Positions 1-8,257 are shown, numbered from the stretch's first letter. The stretch is 33,480 nucleotides of DNA from Acidobacteriota bacterium (GCA_021793595.1 JAJYSL010000030.1:1-33480), one strand, 5' to 3'. The notes: generated from the letters alone by a model not told the origin. Numbers and translations are program-made.

Positions 1-372
1 AAAGGAGAGAAGGAAGTCCCAACAACTATCGGGAATTATGGTTGTCGTTGACCGGAAAGAGTAGTTGACGCCAGACAACGCGATATGGAATGCATCCGCG
101 GCATGTGCCGCGGTCGTGTCCACGTTGGCAATCAGATGGGGCATATCAGGGGAACTGATTTCAGTGAAGTGGACCTTGTAGCCTACCCATTCCGTTGTGC
201 GCTTCACTCCGTAACGGGCGTCGAGGTCATATGGCGAGTCGATGCGAACCGACGAAGGTGGAAGGTTTCCGGCAGATCGCCAACGCACCACGCCATGGTC
301 GATCCAAAACTGCCCTATCCAGCATTTGCGCAGAGTTTCGACCGCCGGAACGCTGCGCCTCCATTTGATGCA
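1..372 (-). pseudogene. IS1182-family transposase remnant, cut by the window edge
   Basis: Reading the minus strand in the frame whose codons end on multiples of three gives a continuous frame with no stop from a TAG at 417-415 down to base 1, and no ATG start. The middle part reads like the centre of IS1182-family DDE transposases: a WRSAGNLPPSS segment, then a DSPYDLDARYGVKR block, then EWVGYKVHFTE, and NVDTT near bases 105-130. The order and spacing of these blocks is typical of that family. Both ends diverge: upstream of about 372 and downstream of about 95 the residues no longer resemble a transposase. It is therefore read as a 5'- and 3'-truncated relic, not an active gene. Family assignment is from recognised motifs only. 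Confidence 0.7.
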
Positions 373-467
373 GCTAGGATTTGCGCCAGTGAGACCGATA
401 TACTTTAAAATGTCCTACAGTGTCCTGGATACTTTTCAACACGTTATAAGTTGTTGATTAACAAAAA

Positions 468-544
468 GGCGGCGTAGCTCAGATGGTTAGAGCGACGGAC
501 TCATAACCCGTAGGTCAGTGGTTCGATTCCACTCGCCGCCACCA
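468..544 (+). tRNA. tRNA with CAU anticodon (elongator Met, or Ile2)
   Basis: A complete cloverleaf can be drawn. The acceptor stem is GGCGGCG paired with CGCCGCC, followed by discriminator A and an encoded CCA at 542-544. The D arm is GCTC...GAGC, the anticodon loop CTCATAA places CAT at 502-504, and the T arm contains GTTCGATTC. The anticodon stem has one A-C mismatch next to the loop (499 with 507). The fully paired first base pair and absence of the initiator GGG/CCC anticodon stem argue against initiator tRNA-Met. A CAU anticodon could also be lysidine-modified tRNA-Ile2; the sequence alone does not settle this. Confidence 0.95.
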
Positions 545-670
545 GAAAACTGCAAATCCCTTCCGGATCACGGTTCGTCATCGCCGGAGTGCTCCGCACC
601 AGCCAAGCCATCTGCCGGTCTCTCGGACGCAATTATCTCCATCCGTGGCCGGACTCTTCTCCGGTTTAAG

Positions 671-2278
671 ATGGGGACTACCATGTTGCCCACCCCCAAC
701 ACGCTTTTGCTGCTGGTCGACGGATCGTCTCAGCGAGAGGCAGTCATGGCTCATTCGCCTTTCACCATTGGACGTTCTCCTGATCGCGACCTGGTCCTTC
801 CATATCCCTATATCTCGCGCAATCACGCGGAAATTGTCTACGAAGGGGGCCAGTTCCATCTGGTGGACTGCGGCAGCAAGAGCGGCTGCTACATCAATGG
901 CAAGCGGATCGAGCGCCAGACGTTGATGCCCAACGACGTCATCCGGCTAGGCACCCTGCAGGGACCGTTGCTGCGTTTTGGCAAGGCGGAGGACACAACC
1001 TCCGTCCTCGGCGATCTGCTGCATCGCGAGCAGCCGGCATCGGATCTGGAAAAGCTCAGTTGGTTTCTCGACGCCGCACGCAAGCTGAACATGGTAGGCG
1101 CCGTCCACGAGATTCTGATCTCCTTGCTTGAAACCACCATGCACTTGACTGAGGTCGAACGCGGGTATGTCTTCCTGAAAGATCCGGCCGGAAATCTGCA
1201 GTTGTCAGTCGGTCGAAATATTCAGATGGAACCGCTGCAGGACGACTCCACCATCTCGCATTCCGCCATTCAACAGGCGATTCACAGCGCATCAGAGTTT
1301 ATCGTCACCGACACGCTTTCCGCCGAAGCAGGCTCTCCGTCGGCGAGCATTGTGGCCCAGAGTCTTCGCACTGTCATCTGCATTCCGCTGCGCAAGCGTT
1401 CCGCCGACTCGGATTCTCCCCTTGCGGAAATTCTCGGAATTCTCTATCTCGACAGCCGCCAGCAACGGCAGAGACTGATGCGCGTCGACAGTGATTTATT
1501 GAAGACCATTGCGATGGAAGCCGCGGTGCTGGTCGAAAATGCATCTCTTGCCAGCGCCGAGGAATCTGCCCGTCGATATCGCGAAGAGTTGGGCATTGCT
1601 GCCTCGATTCAGCAGGGTCTCATGACCGTGCGAATTCCTGAGCTGTCCTATGCGCGCGTTCTCGCAGCGAGCGTTCCATGCAAGGAGATTGGCGGCGATT
1701 TCTACGATGTCATCGCCACCGACAACGCGCTCTATGTAGTGGTCGCCGACATTTCCGGAAAAGGAGTTTCCGCCGCGCTGCTGGCCTCTACCCTGCAGGG
1801 ACTAGTGCATGCACAGGTGCTGGCAGGGCTGTCGCTGCCGCAGATTGCCATGTTCTCCAACAAGTACATCTGCGAGAAGTCGATCTCAAAATACGCGACC
1901 TTGATCCTGCTGAAGTTGTCTCCGGACGGCTCCGTCGAATATCTCAACTGCGGGCACGTTCAACCCCTGCTCCATCGGGCCGGCGAAATCACAGTCTTGA
2001 CAAACGGAAATCTACCCGTGGGCTTAATGCCCGATGCCTTCTACACTTCGGAGACGATTCAGGTCGAGCCCGGGGAGCGCGTCCTGGTCTTCACCGATGG
2101 CGTCACCGAGGCGGAAGATCCGTCAGGAGAATTCTTCGGCGATGCGCGACTCGAATCCTTCGTATTGCAAGGCGGCAGCATTCAAGAGATTTTCCAGCAG
2201 GTCCAGCGCTTTATGGATACCGCTCCGGCGGGTGACGATTGCACCCTCCTTGAGGTCTGCTACGGGCGATGGCAGTGA
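671..2278 (+). CDS. FHA-GAF-SpoIIE (PP2C) protein phosphatase
   Basis: A cytoplasmic serine/threonine phosphatase with sensory domains, 535 residues. The first ~110 residues form a forkhead-associated phosphopeptide-binding domain, with FTIGRSPDRD, SRNHAEI and SGCYINGKRI. A GAF-like region follows (about residues 130-290). The C-terminal ~215 residues are a SpoIIE/PP2C catalytic domain with IGGDFYDV, VVADISGKGVSAAL, FTDGVTEA and AGDDCTLLEV, which supply the metal-binding aspartates. The open frame extends back into the tRNA, so a start at 671 or 683 is more sensible; neither has a strong ribosome binding site. It is the first gene of a co-directional run reaching 8257 that also holds a Hanks-type kinase, its plausible partner. 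FHA recognition of phosphothreonine is family knowledge; the partner is inferred. Confidence 0.9.
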   Translation: MGTTMLPTPNTLLLLVDGSSQREAVMAHSPFTIGRSPDRDLVLPYPYISRNHAEIVYEGGQFHLVDCGSKSGCYINGKRIERQTLMPNDVIRLGTLQGPLLRFGKAEDTTSVLGDLLHREQPASDLEKLSWFLDAARKLNMVGAVHEILISLLETTMHLTEVERGYVFLKDPAGNLQLSVGRNIQMEPLQDDSTISHSAIQQAIHSASEFIVTDTLSAEAGSPSASIVAQSLRTVICIPLRKRSADSDSPLAEILGILYLDSRQQRQRLMRVDSDLLKTIAMEAAVLVENASLASAEESARRYREELGIAASIQQGLMTVRIPELSYARVLAASVPCKEIGGDFYDVIATDNALYVVVADISGKGVSAALLASTLQGLVHAQVLAGLSLPQIAMFSNKYICEKSISKYATLILLKLSPDGSVEYLNCGHVQPLLHRAGEITVLTNGNLPVGLMPDAFYTSETIQVEPGERVLVFTDGVTEAEDPSGEFFGDARLESFVLQGGSIQEIFQQVQRFMDTAPAGDDCTLLEVCYGRWQ

Positions 2279-2353
2279 CAACCACGCAAGCCGGTGAACG
2301 CAAATTCGACGCGGCGTCTCTGCAACCCATGACCGTTCGGCGTGTGTGACCTC

Positions 2354-3979
2354 ATGGGGAAAGGATCCTCCAGCCGCCAGACAGATGCCGTCCGTCTCCT
2401 CGTCATGGGATACCGCGGCACGCTCCTTCCATCGCGTGGCGAGAACCTGCCGCCCGCAATGGAAGCCTTGCTGGACCCTTGGGTCGCGCAGGCATGGCAT
2501 CTGCTGAACCAGAGAGTTCCTCAGCGATACCGCGTGTTTCAGGGTGAGTCTGTTCCTTTGGATTCGCTGCTTCCGCTTCTCAAAGACAGGCTGATCGGCA
2601 TTCTCACCCAGGCTGTAGACGCCATCGGTGTTGCATCAGGCGAACCGCTCGCGAGTGACATTATGCGTGAATTCCCGCTGCTGTCTTCACTGATGCGGAG
2701 TGCGATCTGCGAATGGATTGCGGCCATCGGCACATTTCTACAGCGGCTGCAGCGAGATCGATCATGGTTGTCGACAGTGTTGCAATGTCAACCGCTGCCG
2801 CCCATCCAATCCATCTCCGGAACCACATCGGACGCGCACACCGGCGGTCATTCCGTGCTGCGCGTCTGCTTCCAGGGAGGTGGCTGCCTGTATTACAAGC
2901 CGCGCCCACTCACTGGGGAGTGGCTCTGGCAACGCCTGCTCGACGCCATTGCTCGCATCGATCCGCAACTTCATCTGCCGGCGGCCCGCGTGTTCACAAG
3001 CGATGCCAACAGCCCCTATGGCTGGGCTGAATCAGTCTTTCCAGAAGAGAACTGCTTCTCTTATTCTTCGGATGCAAGACCCTCAGCCGCTGTCGACTAT
3101 TGGTGCGCCGCCGGAGCCTTGCTTTGTCTTGCGCAACATACCCATCTGACCGACCTGCATCTTGCGAACATCATCGCCACTCCGCAGGGGCCGGTGGTCA
3201 CCGACGCAGAATGTTTTGCCACCCCGAGCTTGGATCGGTTGCTGGGTGAAAAGTCTTCCCAGCAACAAGCGCCCCTCTCCAATGCATTGCGAGCGATCCT
3301 CAGCACCGGACTCCTTCCCCGGAAACAAGATTCGGATTTGCCGGACGTCTCAGGACTGTTTGGACACGCCGCGCCTGTCGCCGCCGTCCGGCTTCGAGCC
3401 TGGTCGCTTTCGTCCGACGGCCGCTATCACCTCACCTCCATTGCCGCGGAACTTGCCAACCATGGCAACGCACCCGCTCAAACCACCCCCATTGCAGTTC
3501 TGTCTCAATTGTTGAGCGGCTATCGTCATGCCGCCGAGTTGCTGATCCGTGCCCGCAAGCCGCTCCTCGCGCCGGATTCTCAATGGCGTGCCGTACTGGA
3601 GAAGCTGCATGCCCCGCGCATCGTCATTCGCGACACCCTCACGTATGGGCTGCTGCTCAGCCGGTCTCTCGAGCCTCAATTTCTGCGCTCCTGCTACCGT
3701 CGGCGGACCGTTCTTCTTGCTGAACTCCAGCCCCATTCCGGCCGGAACCTTCCGGCGGCCGTGGTACGCGCCGAATTGAACGCGATCCTGCATCTCCACG
3801 TTCCTCGGCTTACCATTTTGCCCGGCAGCCGTACTCTGGCAACCGGTTCCGGACACGCGATTGCCCGTAGGTTTACCGCCTCGACTCCCGCCGAACCTGT
3901 CCTCGAATCGGTCGAAGCCTTATCATCCGAAAGCATTCCTAACCTGCATGTTCCTGCCCTCTTAGCGGCCATTTTGTAG
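2354..3979 (+). CDS. Stand-alone LanM-type dehydratase (DUF4135), no cyclase domain
   Basis: 541 residues resembling the N-terminal dehydratase half of class II lanthipeptide synthetases, which phosphorylate Ser/Thr of a precursor and eliminate the phosphate to dehydroalanine or dehydrobutyrine. Visible motifs, in order: DAHTGGHSV (about 160), YYKPRPL with the ATP-binding lysine (about 182), TDLHLANIIA with catalytic Asp, His and Asn (267-272), VVTDAEC with metal-binding Asp and Glu (284, 286), and IRDTLTYGLLL (about 426). A diverged counterpart of the usual DIPYF segment appears as HVPRL. The protein then ends; the LanC-like cyclase half with its zinc-binding Cys and His is absent, whereas full LanM proteins are near 1000 residues. 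Start is ATG 2354; GTG 2342 is an alternative, and neither has a clear ribosome binding site. The small peptide gene lies 103 bases downstream. Confidence 0.82.
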   Translation: MGKGSSSRQTDAVRLLVMGYRGTLLPSRGENLPPAMEALLDPWVAQAWHLLNQRVPQRYRVFQGESVPLDSLLPLLKDRLIGILTQAVDAIGVASGEPLASDIMREFPLLSSLMRSAICEWIAAIGTFLQRLQRDRSWLSTVLQCQPLPPIQSISGTTSDAHTGGHSVLRVCFQGGGCLYYKPRPLTGEWLWQRLLDAIARIDPQLHLPAARVFTSDANSPYGWAESVFPEENCFSYSSDARPSAAVDYWCAAGALLCLAQHTHLTDLHLANIIATPQGPVVTDAECFATPSLDRLLGEKSSQQQAPLSNALRAILSTGLLPRKQDSDLPDVSGLFGHAAPVAAVRLRAWSLSSDGRYHLTSIAAELANHGNAPAQTTPIAVLSQLLSGYRHAAELLIRARKPLLAPDSQWRAVLEKLHAPRIVIRDTLTYGLLLSRSLEPQFLRSCYRRRTVLLAELQPHSGRNLPAAVVRAELNAILHLHVPRLTILPGSRTLATGSGHAIARRFTASTPAEPVLESVEALSSESIPNLHVPALLAAIL

Positions 3980-4044
3980 CGTCTGGGGCCGCGAATCACT
4001 CCATGGTTTGTGTGCTAACATGCGGATGTGTTGGGAGTGTTTGA

Positions 4045-4086
4045 ATGGGCTCTGACTTCTCAACAATATCGAGAGGACTGCAATGA
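4045..4086 (+). CDS. Possible 13-codon upstream ORF coupled to the small peptide gene
   Basis: A short frame, MGSDFSTISRGLQ, starts at ATG 4045 behind a GGGAG purine run at 4034-4038. Its TGA at 4084-4086 overlaps the ATG of the 67-residue peptide at 4083. The ATGA overlap is the arrangement of translationally coupled genes. A frame this short can arise by chance, so it is listed as a candidate leader only. Confidence 0.2.
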   Translation: MGSDFSTISRGLQ

Positions 4087-4286
4087 CTAACGTAGAGAGG
4101 CTTCAGCAAGCTGGCTTGATTCAACTCCACCACCCCCTCACAGATGACGAGGTTCAGAGCGTCAATGCACTCAGCCCAGCGGAAATCGACGCGCTGATTT
4201 CCGTGCGCGCCAAACTCGGAGATGCATTTTTTCAGCGAAAGGTGCAGGACGGCGACTCCCATCGCATGGGAACGGTAATGCTCTAA
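4083..4286 (+). CDS. 67-residue cysteine-free peptide, candidate RiPP precursor
   Basis: A small acidic peptide preceded by a strong ribosome binding site (GAGAGGA, about six bases before the ATG), which supports real translation. The first ~50 residues look like a helical leader, with a HPLTDDEVQSV segment and then ALSPAEIDALISVRAKLGD. The last ~15 residues are different in character and contain Ser59 and Thr64. There is no cysteine anywhere, so thioether rings could not form; this agrees with the neighbouring dehydratase lacking a cyclase. It lies between that dehydratase and the diiron-oxidase-like gene. I do not recognise the family. The precursor role is inferred from size, position and composition; a small regulatory or partner protein is the main alternative. 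Confidence 0.75.
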   Translation: MTNVERLQQAGLIQLHHPLTDDEVQSVNALSPAEIDALISVRAKLGDAFFQRKVQDGDSHRMGTVML

Positions 4287-4343
4287 CGGAGAGTTCGCAG
4301 TTGGCAAGGTTCCGGGGAGCGCCATGGTTGCGGGGGAGACGGA

Positions 4344-5087
4344 ATGACGACGCACAGTCAACGTCTGCGCGAAAGGATAGCGCTTGTTCGAGGACGACTC
4401 GATTCCTTGATTCATGAAGTATGGTTTCATCCAAGATTGAGCGAACTTTTCCCTGAATTTTTATTTGCGATGTACGGCATCACCGCCGCTTCGGCTCCCG
4501 CGATGCGGGCCGCAGCGGCACGCTGCTCTGCGCTGGCCACCGACGATCCTCTCGCCGCATGGCTGCATGAGTATTATCTGGAACACGCCGAGGAAGAGTC
4601 CGGCCACGAACAGTGGCTGCTGGATGACCTTGCATGCTTCGGTATTCCGCGGGACCAGGTATTGCGGCGGCTGCCCTATCCCAGCGTGGCCGCGCTGGTG
4701 GGTGTGCAGTATTACTGGATGCTTCATGTTCACCCGATCGCGTACCTGGGGTACATCTCCGTAGTAGAAGAACCGGCATCAATGGAATTTCTGAACGCTG
4801 TGTCCCGGCGCACGGGTATTTCGCTTTCCTCCATGTCTGGACACGTGATGCATGCTCGGCTGGATCCGGATCACGTTACGGAGTTCGATGCAACGCTGGA
4901 TTCATTGCCGCTGCTACAGCATTATCAGGATCTGATTTCAGTCAGCGCCATCGCCACTATGGCGCATTTGGAAAATGTCTTTTCCGATATTCTGGAGCAC
5001 TTTGAGCGCGCTGCCGATCCCGCCAGTGCTGCAACCATCTTTACCTCTCCCCGCATCGCACTTTCGTTTGCGTCAAGAGAGCTTTGA
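4344..5087 (+). CDS. Haem-oxygenase-like diiron oxidase (HDO/TENA-like fold)
   Basis: 247 residues, all-helical in character, resembling iron-containing redox enzymes of the TENA/haem-oxygenase-like superfamily that use a dinuclear metal site for oxidative chemistry (for example UndA- or CADD-type proteins). Likely metal ligands are visible: Glu80/His81 and His88 in YLEHAEEESGHEQW, Glu142 or Glu143 in SVVEEP, and His170, Asp174 and His177 in MHARLDPDHVTEFD. These match the E...H...E...HxxxDxxH ligand pattern of that group. Start ATG 4344 has a GGGGGAG ribosome binding site. It follows the small peptide gene by 57 bases and is one base from the kinase gene. In a RiPP setting it could oxidise the peptide; the substrate is unknown. 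Confidence 0.75.
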   Translation: MTTHSQRLRERIALVRGRLDSLIHEVWFHPRLSELFPEFLFAMYGITAASAPAMRAAAARCSALATDDPLAAWLHEYYLEHAEEESGHEQWLLDDLACFGIPRDQVLRRLPYPSVAALVGVQYYWMLHVHPIAYLGYISVVEEPASMEFLNAVSRRTGISLSSMSGHVMHARLDPDHVTEFDATLDSLPLLQHYQDLISVSAIATMAHLENVFSDILEHFERAADPASAATIFTSPRIALSFASREL

Positions 5088-5088
5088 T

Positions 5089-7536
5089 ATGCAGATGGCC
5101 TTCCATCCCGGAGACGAACTCCTGCAATATCGGCTTGTCCGCAAGCTTGGAGAAGGCGGAATGGGTGTCGTCTTTGAAGCGGAGGACATCCGGCTTCAAC
5201 GCACGGTTGCGATCAAGGTGCTGCAGCCTTCAATCTCAGAAGATGTAGAGATGCGCGAACGATTTCTGCGCGAGGCCCGCGCCGCGTCCGCAATTGACCA
5301 TCCCAACCTGTGCACCATCTACACGGTCGAAACGGCTCCCGATGGTTCCTTGCTGCTGGTGATGGCCTACTACCGCGGTCAAACGCTTTCGGAGTTGATC
5401 CTTCGTGGCCCCGTTGATATCGCCCGCATTCGCGATATCGGACGGCAGGCTGCCTCCGGGCTGCATGCTGCCCACATGTCTGGGATTGTCCATCGAGACA
5501 TCAAGCCAGGAAATATTTTCCTGTTGAACTCCGGCACCGTCAAAATCCTTGACTTCGGGCTGTCCCGGTTTGTTCATCAACAGCAATTCACCGCGCCGCA
5601 TAAGGTGATGGGCACGCTGGCCTACATGCCTCCTGAGCAGCTTGCCGGTGAGCCGGTGGACTACCGCGCGGATATCTGGGCGTTGGGAGCGGTGATCTAC
5701 GAAATGGCGGTCGGACATTCGCCTTTCCGCCAGGCAACTCAATCCGCCACCATGACCGCTATTGCGGCCGCCCGCTACGTTCCGCTGCATCATGCCCGCC
5801 CCGACCTGCCCAACTCCATCCATCGAGCTGTGCAGGGTGCACTGCGGCTGCATCCGCACGAGCGTCATGCTTCGGCGGCGGAGATTCTAGCCCTGCTGAG
5901 TGAAGGCTCTGAAACCGATTCGCCCCCCGGCGTCCTTCCATCGGACTCGCACCCCGATCATTCGTCAGTCATTCTCGCTCCCACCGTCACAGTGGGCTTC
6001 GTCGCGCCTTCGGAGGTCGAGACAAAAACTTTCCCCGCGTATGCTGCTAACGCGTCGGTCAGAGCGTCTGCGCCTTTGCATGGAAGTGCGGGGCAGGGAA
6101 CTTCTTCGATCGCGGTGCTGCCCATGCAGAATGTCAGCTCCGATCCGGAAAACGAATATTTCAGCGATGGCCTGACGGACGAATTGATCAACGCTCTGGG
6201 GACACTCCCCGGCTTGCACGTTGTCTCGCGAAGCTCCGTATTCTCCTTCAAGGGTAAGCATCAGAACATTCGCGAAATCGGCAAGTCTCTGGACGTGGAT
6301 GTGATTCTAGAGGGTAGTGTTCGCCGTTCCGGCCCGCGCATTCGCGTCACCATGCAGCTAACCGATGTGCGCAAGGGCTTTCACATCTGGTCTTCTCGCT
6401 TCGATCGCCAGAATCCCGACGTCTTTGAGCTGCAGGACGAGCTTGCCACCGCCGTGGTTTCCGCGCTGCAGGAAAAGCTAGCGCTCAATCTGCATCGCTC
6501 CGATCTCCAAACACGCACGCCAATGCAGAACGAGGCCTACGATGCGTATCTGAAAGGCCGCTATCACTGGGAACAAAGATCGATCGAGGATGTTGCGCTT
6601 GCCGGACGATATTTCGAGCAGGCACTCACGCTGGATCCGGACTCCGCCGCAGCGTACGCGGGCATGGCGGATTTTTATTGCCTGCAGGGAGTGCTCAGCC
6701 TAATGTCTCCGGATGAAGCCTGGCCCAATGCACGCTCCTGCGCGCTGCAGGCGATCGCTCTTGATCCAAATCTTCCTGAAGGCCACCTGGCCCTTGCCTC
6801 AGTGTTGCAGTTTTACCATTGGAACTGGACCGAAGGCCGCGAGCACATCGTGAAAGCCATCGAATTGCGCCCCCAGCGCGGCGAATCGTACTACCTGTAT
6901 GCTTCCCATCTCACCACCCAGGGACTGCTGCAGGAGGCATTGGAGCAGACACGTATCGGGCTCAGCTACGATCCGCTGGCGACACGCTTGCTCGCTGCTG
7001 AAGCCATACTGCGAACCTATCTGGGCGACCATGACAGCAGCATCCTGCTGGCGCAGACAGCCTTGACTTCCTCGCCCCACTATTTTGAGCTGTACTATTC
7101 GCTGGGGCTGGCGCAGGTTCATAGCGGGCGAACGCATGAAGCAGTCGCCACTTTCGAGCGTGGTATCGAGCACAGCCGCATGCCGGTTTTAATGGGCTGG
7201 CTTGCCGAAGCCCATGCGGAAAATGGCAACCACGACAAGGCCCGCGAGGTTCTTGCCAGCCTGCTCGACCTGGAGAACAAAGGCAATCGGATGCCCATGG
7301 CCATTGCGGTGGCTGCCATTGCTGTTGGCGATCATGAACTGGCGTTTACCTGGCTGGAGAAAGCAGCCGATATGCACGATATTCTGGTGGCCTACATCAC
7401 TGTGATGCCCAGCCTGAGAAAGCTCCACAATGATCCTCGCTACCAGAGACTGATCGACCGCATGAAGCTGGCCCATCCTTCCACCCATCGGAGGCCCAAT
7501 GAAACTCGGCAGAGTCCAGTCGAAACACGATTCTAG
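5089..7536 (+). CDS. Hanks-type Ser/Thr kinase with TolB-like and TPR regions
   Basis: 815 residues. Residues ~13-275 are a eukaryotic-type protein kinase: glycine loop LGEGGMGVVFEAED, catalytic lysine in VAIKVLQ, HRDIKPGNIF catalytic loop, DFGLSRF and MPPEQL activation segment. A linker without any clear membrane segment follows, so the protein is probably cytosolic. A TolB-like/CadC-associated stretch comes next (SIAVLPMQNVSSDPENEYFS onward), then several tetratricopeptide repeats to the C-terminus. The frame opens earlier, at 4975, but ATG 5089 sits directly after the stop of the diiron-oxidase gene and behind GAGAG, so it is preferred. This architecture is common in Acidobacteriota. Together with the FHA-PP2C phosphatase at the cluster start it could form a kinase/phosphatase pair; targets are unknown. 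Confidence 0.92.
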   Translation: MQMAFHPGDELLQYRLVRKLGEGGMGVVFEAEDIRLQRTVAIKVLQPSISEDVEMRERFLREARAASAIDHPNLCTIYTVETAPDGSLLLVMAYYRGQTLSELILRGPVDIARIRDIGRQAASGLHAAHMSGIVHRDIKPGNIFLLNSGTVKILDFGLSRFVHQQQFTAPHKVMGTLAYMPPEQLAGEPVDYRADIWALGAVIYEMAVGHSPFRQATQSATMTAIAAARYVPLHHARPDLPNSIHRAVQGALRLHPHERHASAAEILALLSEGSETDSPPGVLPSDSHPDHSSVILAPTVTVGFVAPSEVETKTFPAYAANASVRASAPLHGSAGQGTSSIAVLPMQNVSSDPENEYFSDGLTDELINALGTLPGLHVVSRSSVFSFKGKHQNIREIGKSLDVDVILEGSVRRSGPRIRVTMQLTDVRKGFHIWSSRFDRQNPDVFELQDELATAVVSALQEKLALNLHRSDLQTRTPMQNEAYDAYLKGRYHWEQRSIEDVALAGRYFEQALTLDPDSAAAYAGMADFYCLQGVLSLMSPDEAWPNARSCALQAIALDPNLPEGHLALASVLQFYHWNWTEGREHIVKAIELRPQRGESYYLYASHLTTQGLLQEALEQTRIGLSYDPLATRLLAAEAILRTYLGDHDSSILLAQTALTSSPHYFELYYSLGLAQVHSGRTHEAVATFERGIEHSRMPVLMGWLAEAHAENGNHDKAREVLASLLDLENKGNRMPMAIAVAAIAVGDHELAFTWLEKAADMHDILVAYITVMPSLRKLHNDPRYQRLIDRMKLAHPSTHRRPNETRQSPVETRF

Positions 7537-8257
7537 AACGCTGCACCTGGCGGACTATGTTGCGATTACATCCTTGCCGATTCCGCCGCCCAGGGAATTG
7601 CTGGAAACCACGGCGACATGGCCCATGCTGGCCAACAATCAATTCAACTGCTGCACCTCCGCCGCGGCGGGCCACATGGTCCATCACTGGACCGCGGCCA
7701 ATCGGCAGGGGATTTTCCTTACCGATGCGGACATCATCCGCGCCCATGCCCAACTGACCGGCGATCGATTGATGGATTGCGTCTCCATGTTGGATGCGTT
7801 GAAGTACTGGCGCAAAACCGGCATCGGCAATCATCGCGTTCACTCTTTCGTAAAGGCGCATGAACAGAAGGAGGACGAACTGCGCGGCATCATTCACCTC
7901 TTCGGTAGCGCGTACGTCGGACTTGATCTGCCGAAGTTCGCATTGACCGGAGACCCATCCGGGTGGCCTGCCATTCCCTGGTCGATTCCGGCCGCAGTCT
8001 CGGCCGACGACGCCGCTCCGCGATTGGACAACGGTCACTGCGTCACCGCCGTCGGCTATGGGGATGACGGCGTGTACGTGGTCACATGGGGAGCGCTCAA
8101 GACCATGAGCTGGGACTTCTTCAGCCGCTACAACGTAGAGTTATACGCAGTACTCAGCACCGACTGGGTGTGCGGCAAGAAGGTTTCTCCCTCTGGCTTC
8201 GATATGTCTAGCCTGGTCCGCGATTTGTCGTTGGTGCAAGCAACTCCTTCAGCCTAG
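7499..8257 (+). CDS. Papain-like (C1-type) cysteine peptidase-like protein
   Basis: 252 residues with the outline of a papain-fold hydrolase. The MLANNQFNCCTSAAAGHM segment fits the oxyanion and nucleophile region, with Cys52 the likely nucleophile. The second active-site region is NGHCVTAVGYGDDG with His180, followed by VVTWGAL where papains carry an Asn-Ser-Trp-Gly motif; the Asn is not conserved here, so activity is uncertain. No signal peptide or membrane segment is seen. ATG 7499 has GGAGG five bases upstream and overlaps the end of the kinase gene by 38 bases, so the two are co-transcribed. In a RiPP cluster a cysteine peptidase could remove a leader, but nothing in the sequence links it to the peptide. 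Confidence 0.68.
   Translation: MKLGRVQSKHDSRTLHLADYVAITSLPIPPPRELLETTATWPMLANNQFNCCTSAAAGHMVHHWTAANRQGIFLTDADIIRAHAQLTGDRLMDCVSMLDALKYWRKTGIGNHRVHSFVKAHEQKEDELRGIIHLFGSAYVGLDLPKFALTGDPSGWPAIPWSIPAAVSADDAAPRLDNGHCVTAVGYGDDGVYVVTWGALKTMSWDFFSRYNVELYAVLSTDWVCGKKVSPSGFDMSSLVRDLSLVQATPSA

Noticed and set aside
85..457. Two plus-strand open frames upstream of the tRNA
   Set aside because: The minus strand carries transposase motifs in the same bases, so these are antisense shadows of the relic.
518..670. N-terminal extension of the phosphatase into the tRNA 3' half
   Set aside because: It would start inside the tRNA T arm and adds no recognised sequence; a start at 671 or 683 precedes the FHA domain properly.
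2269..2348. 26-codon frame from ATG 2269 between phosphatase and dehydratase
   Set aside because: Overlaps the phosphatase end, has no ribosome binding site and no likeness to anything; treated as chance.
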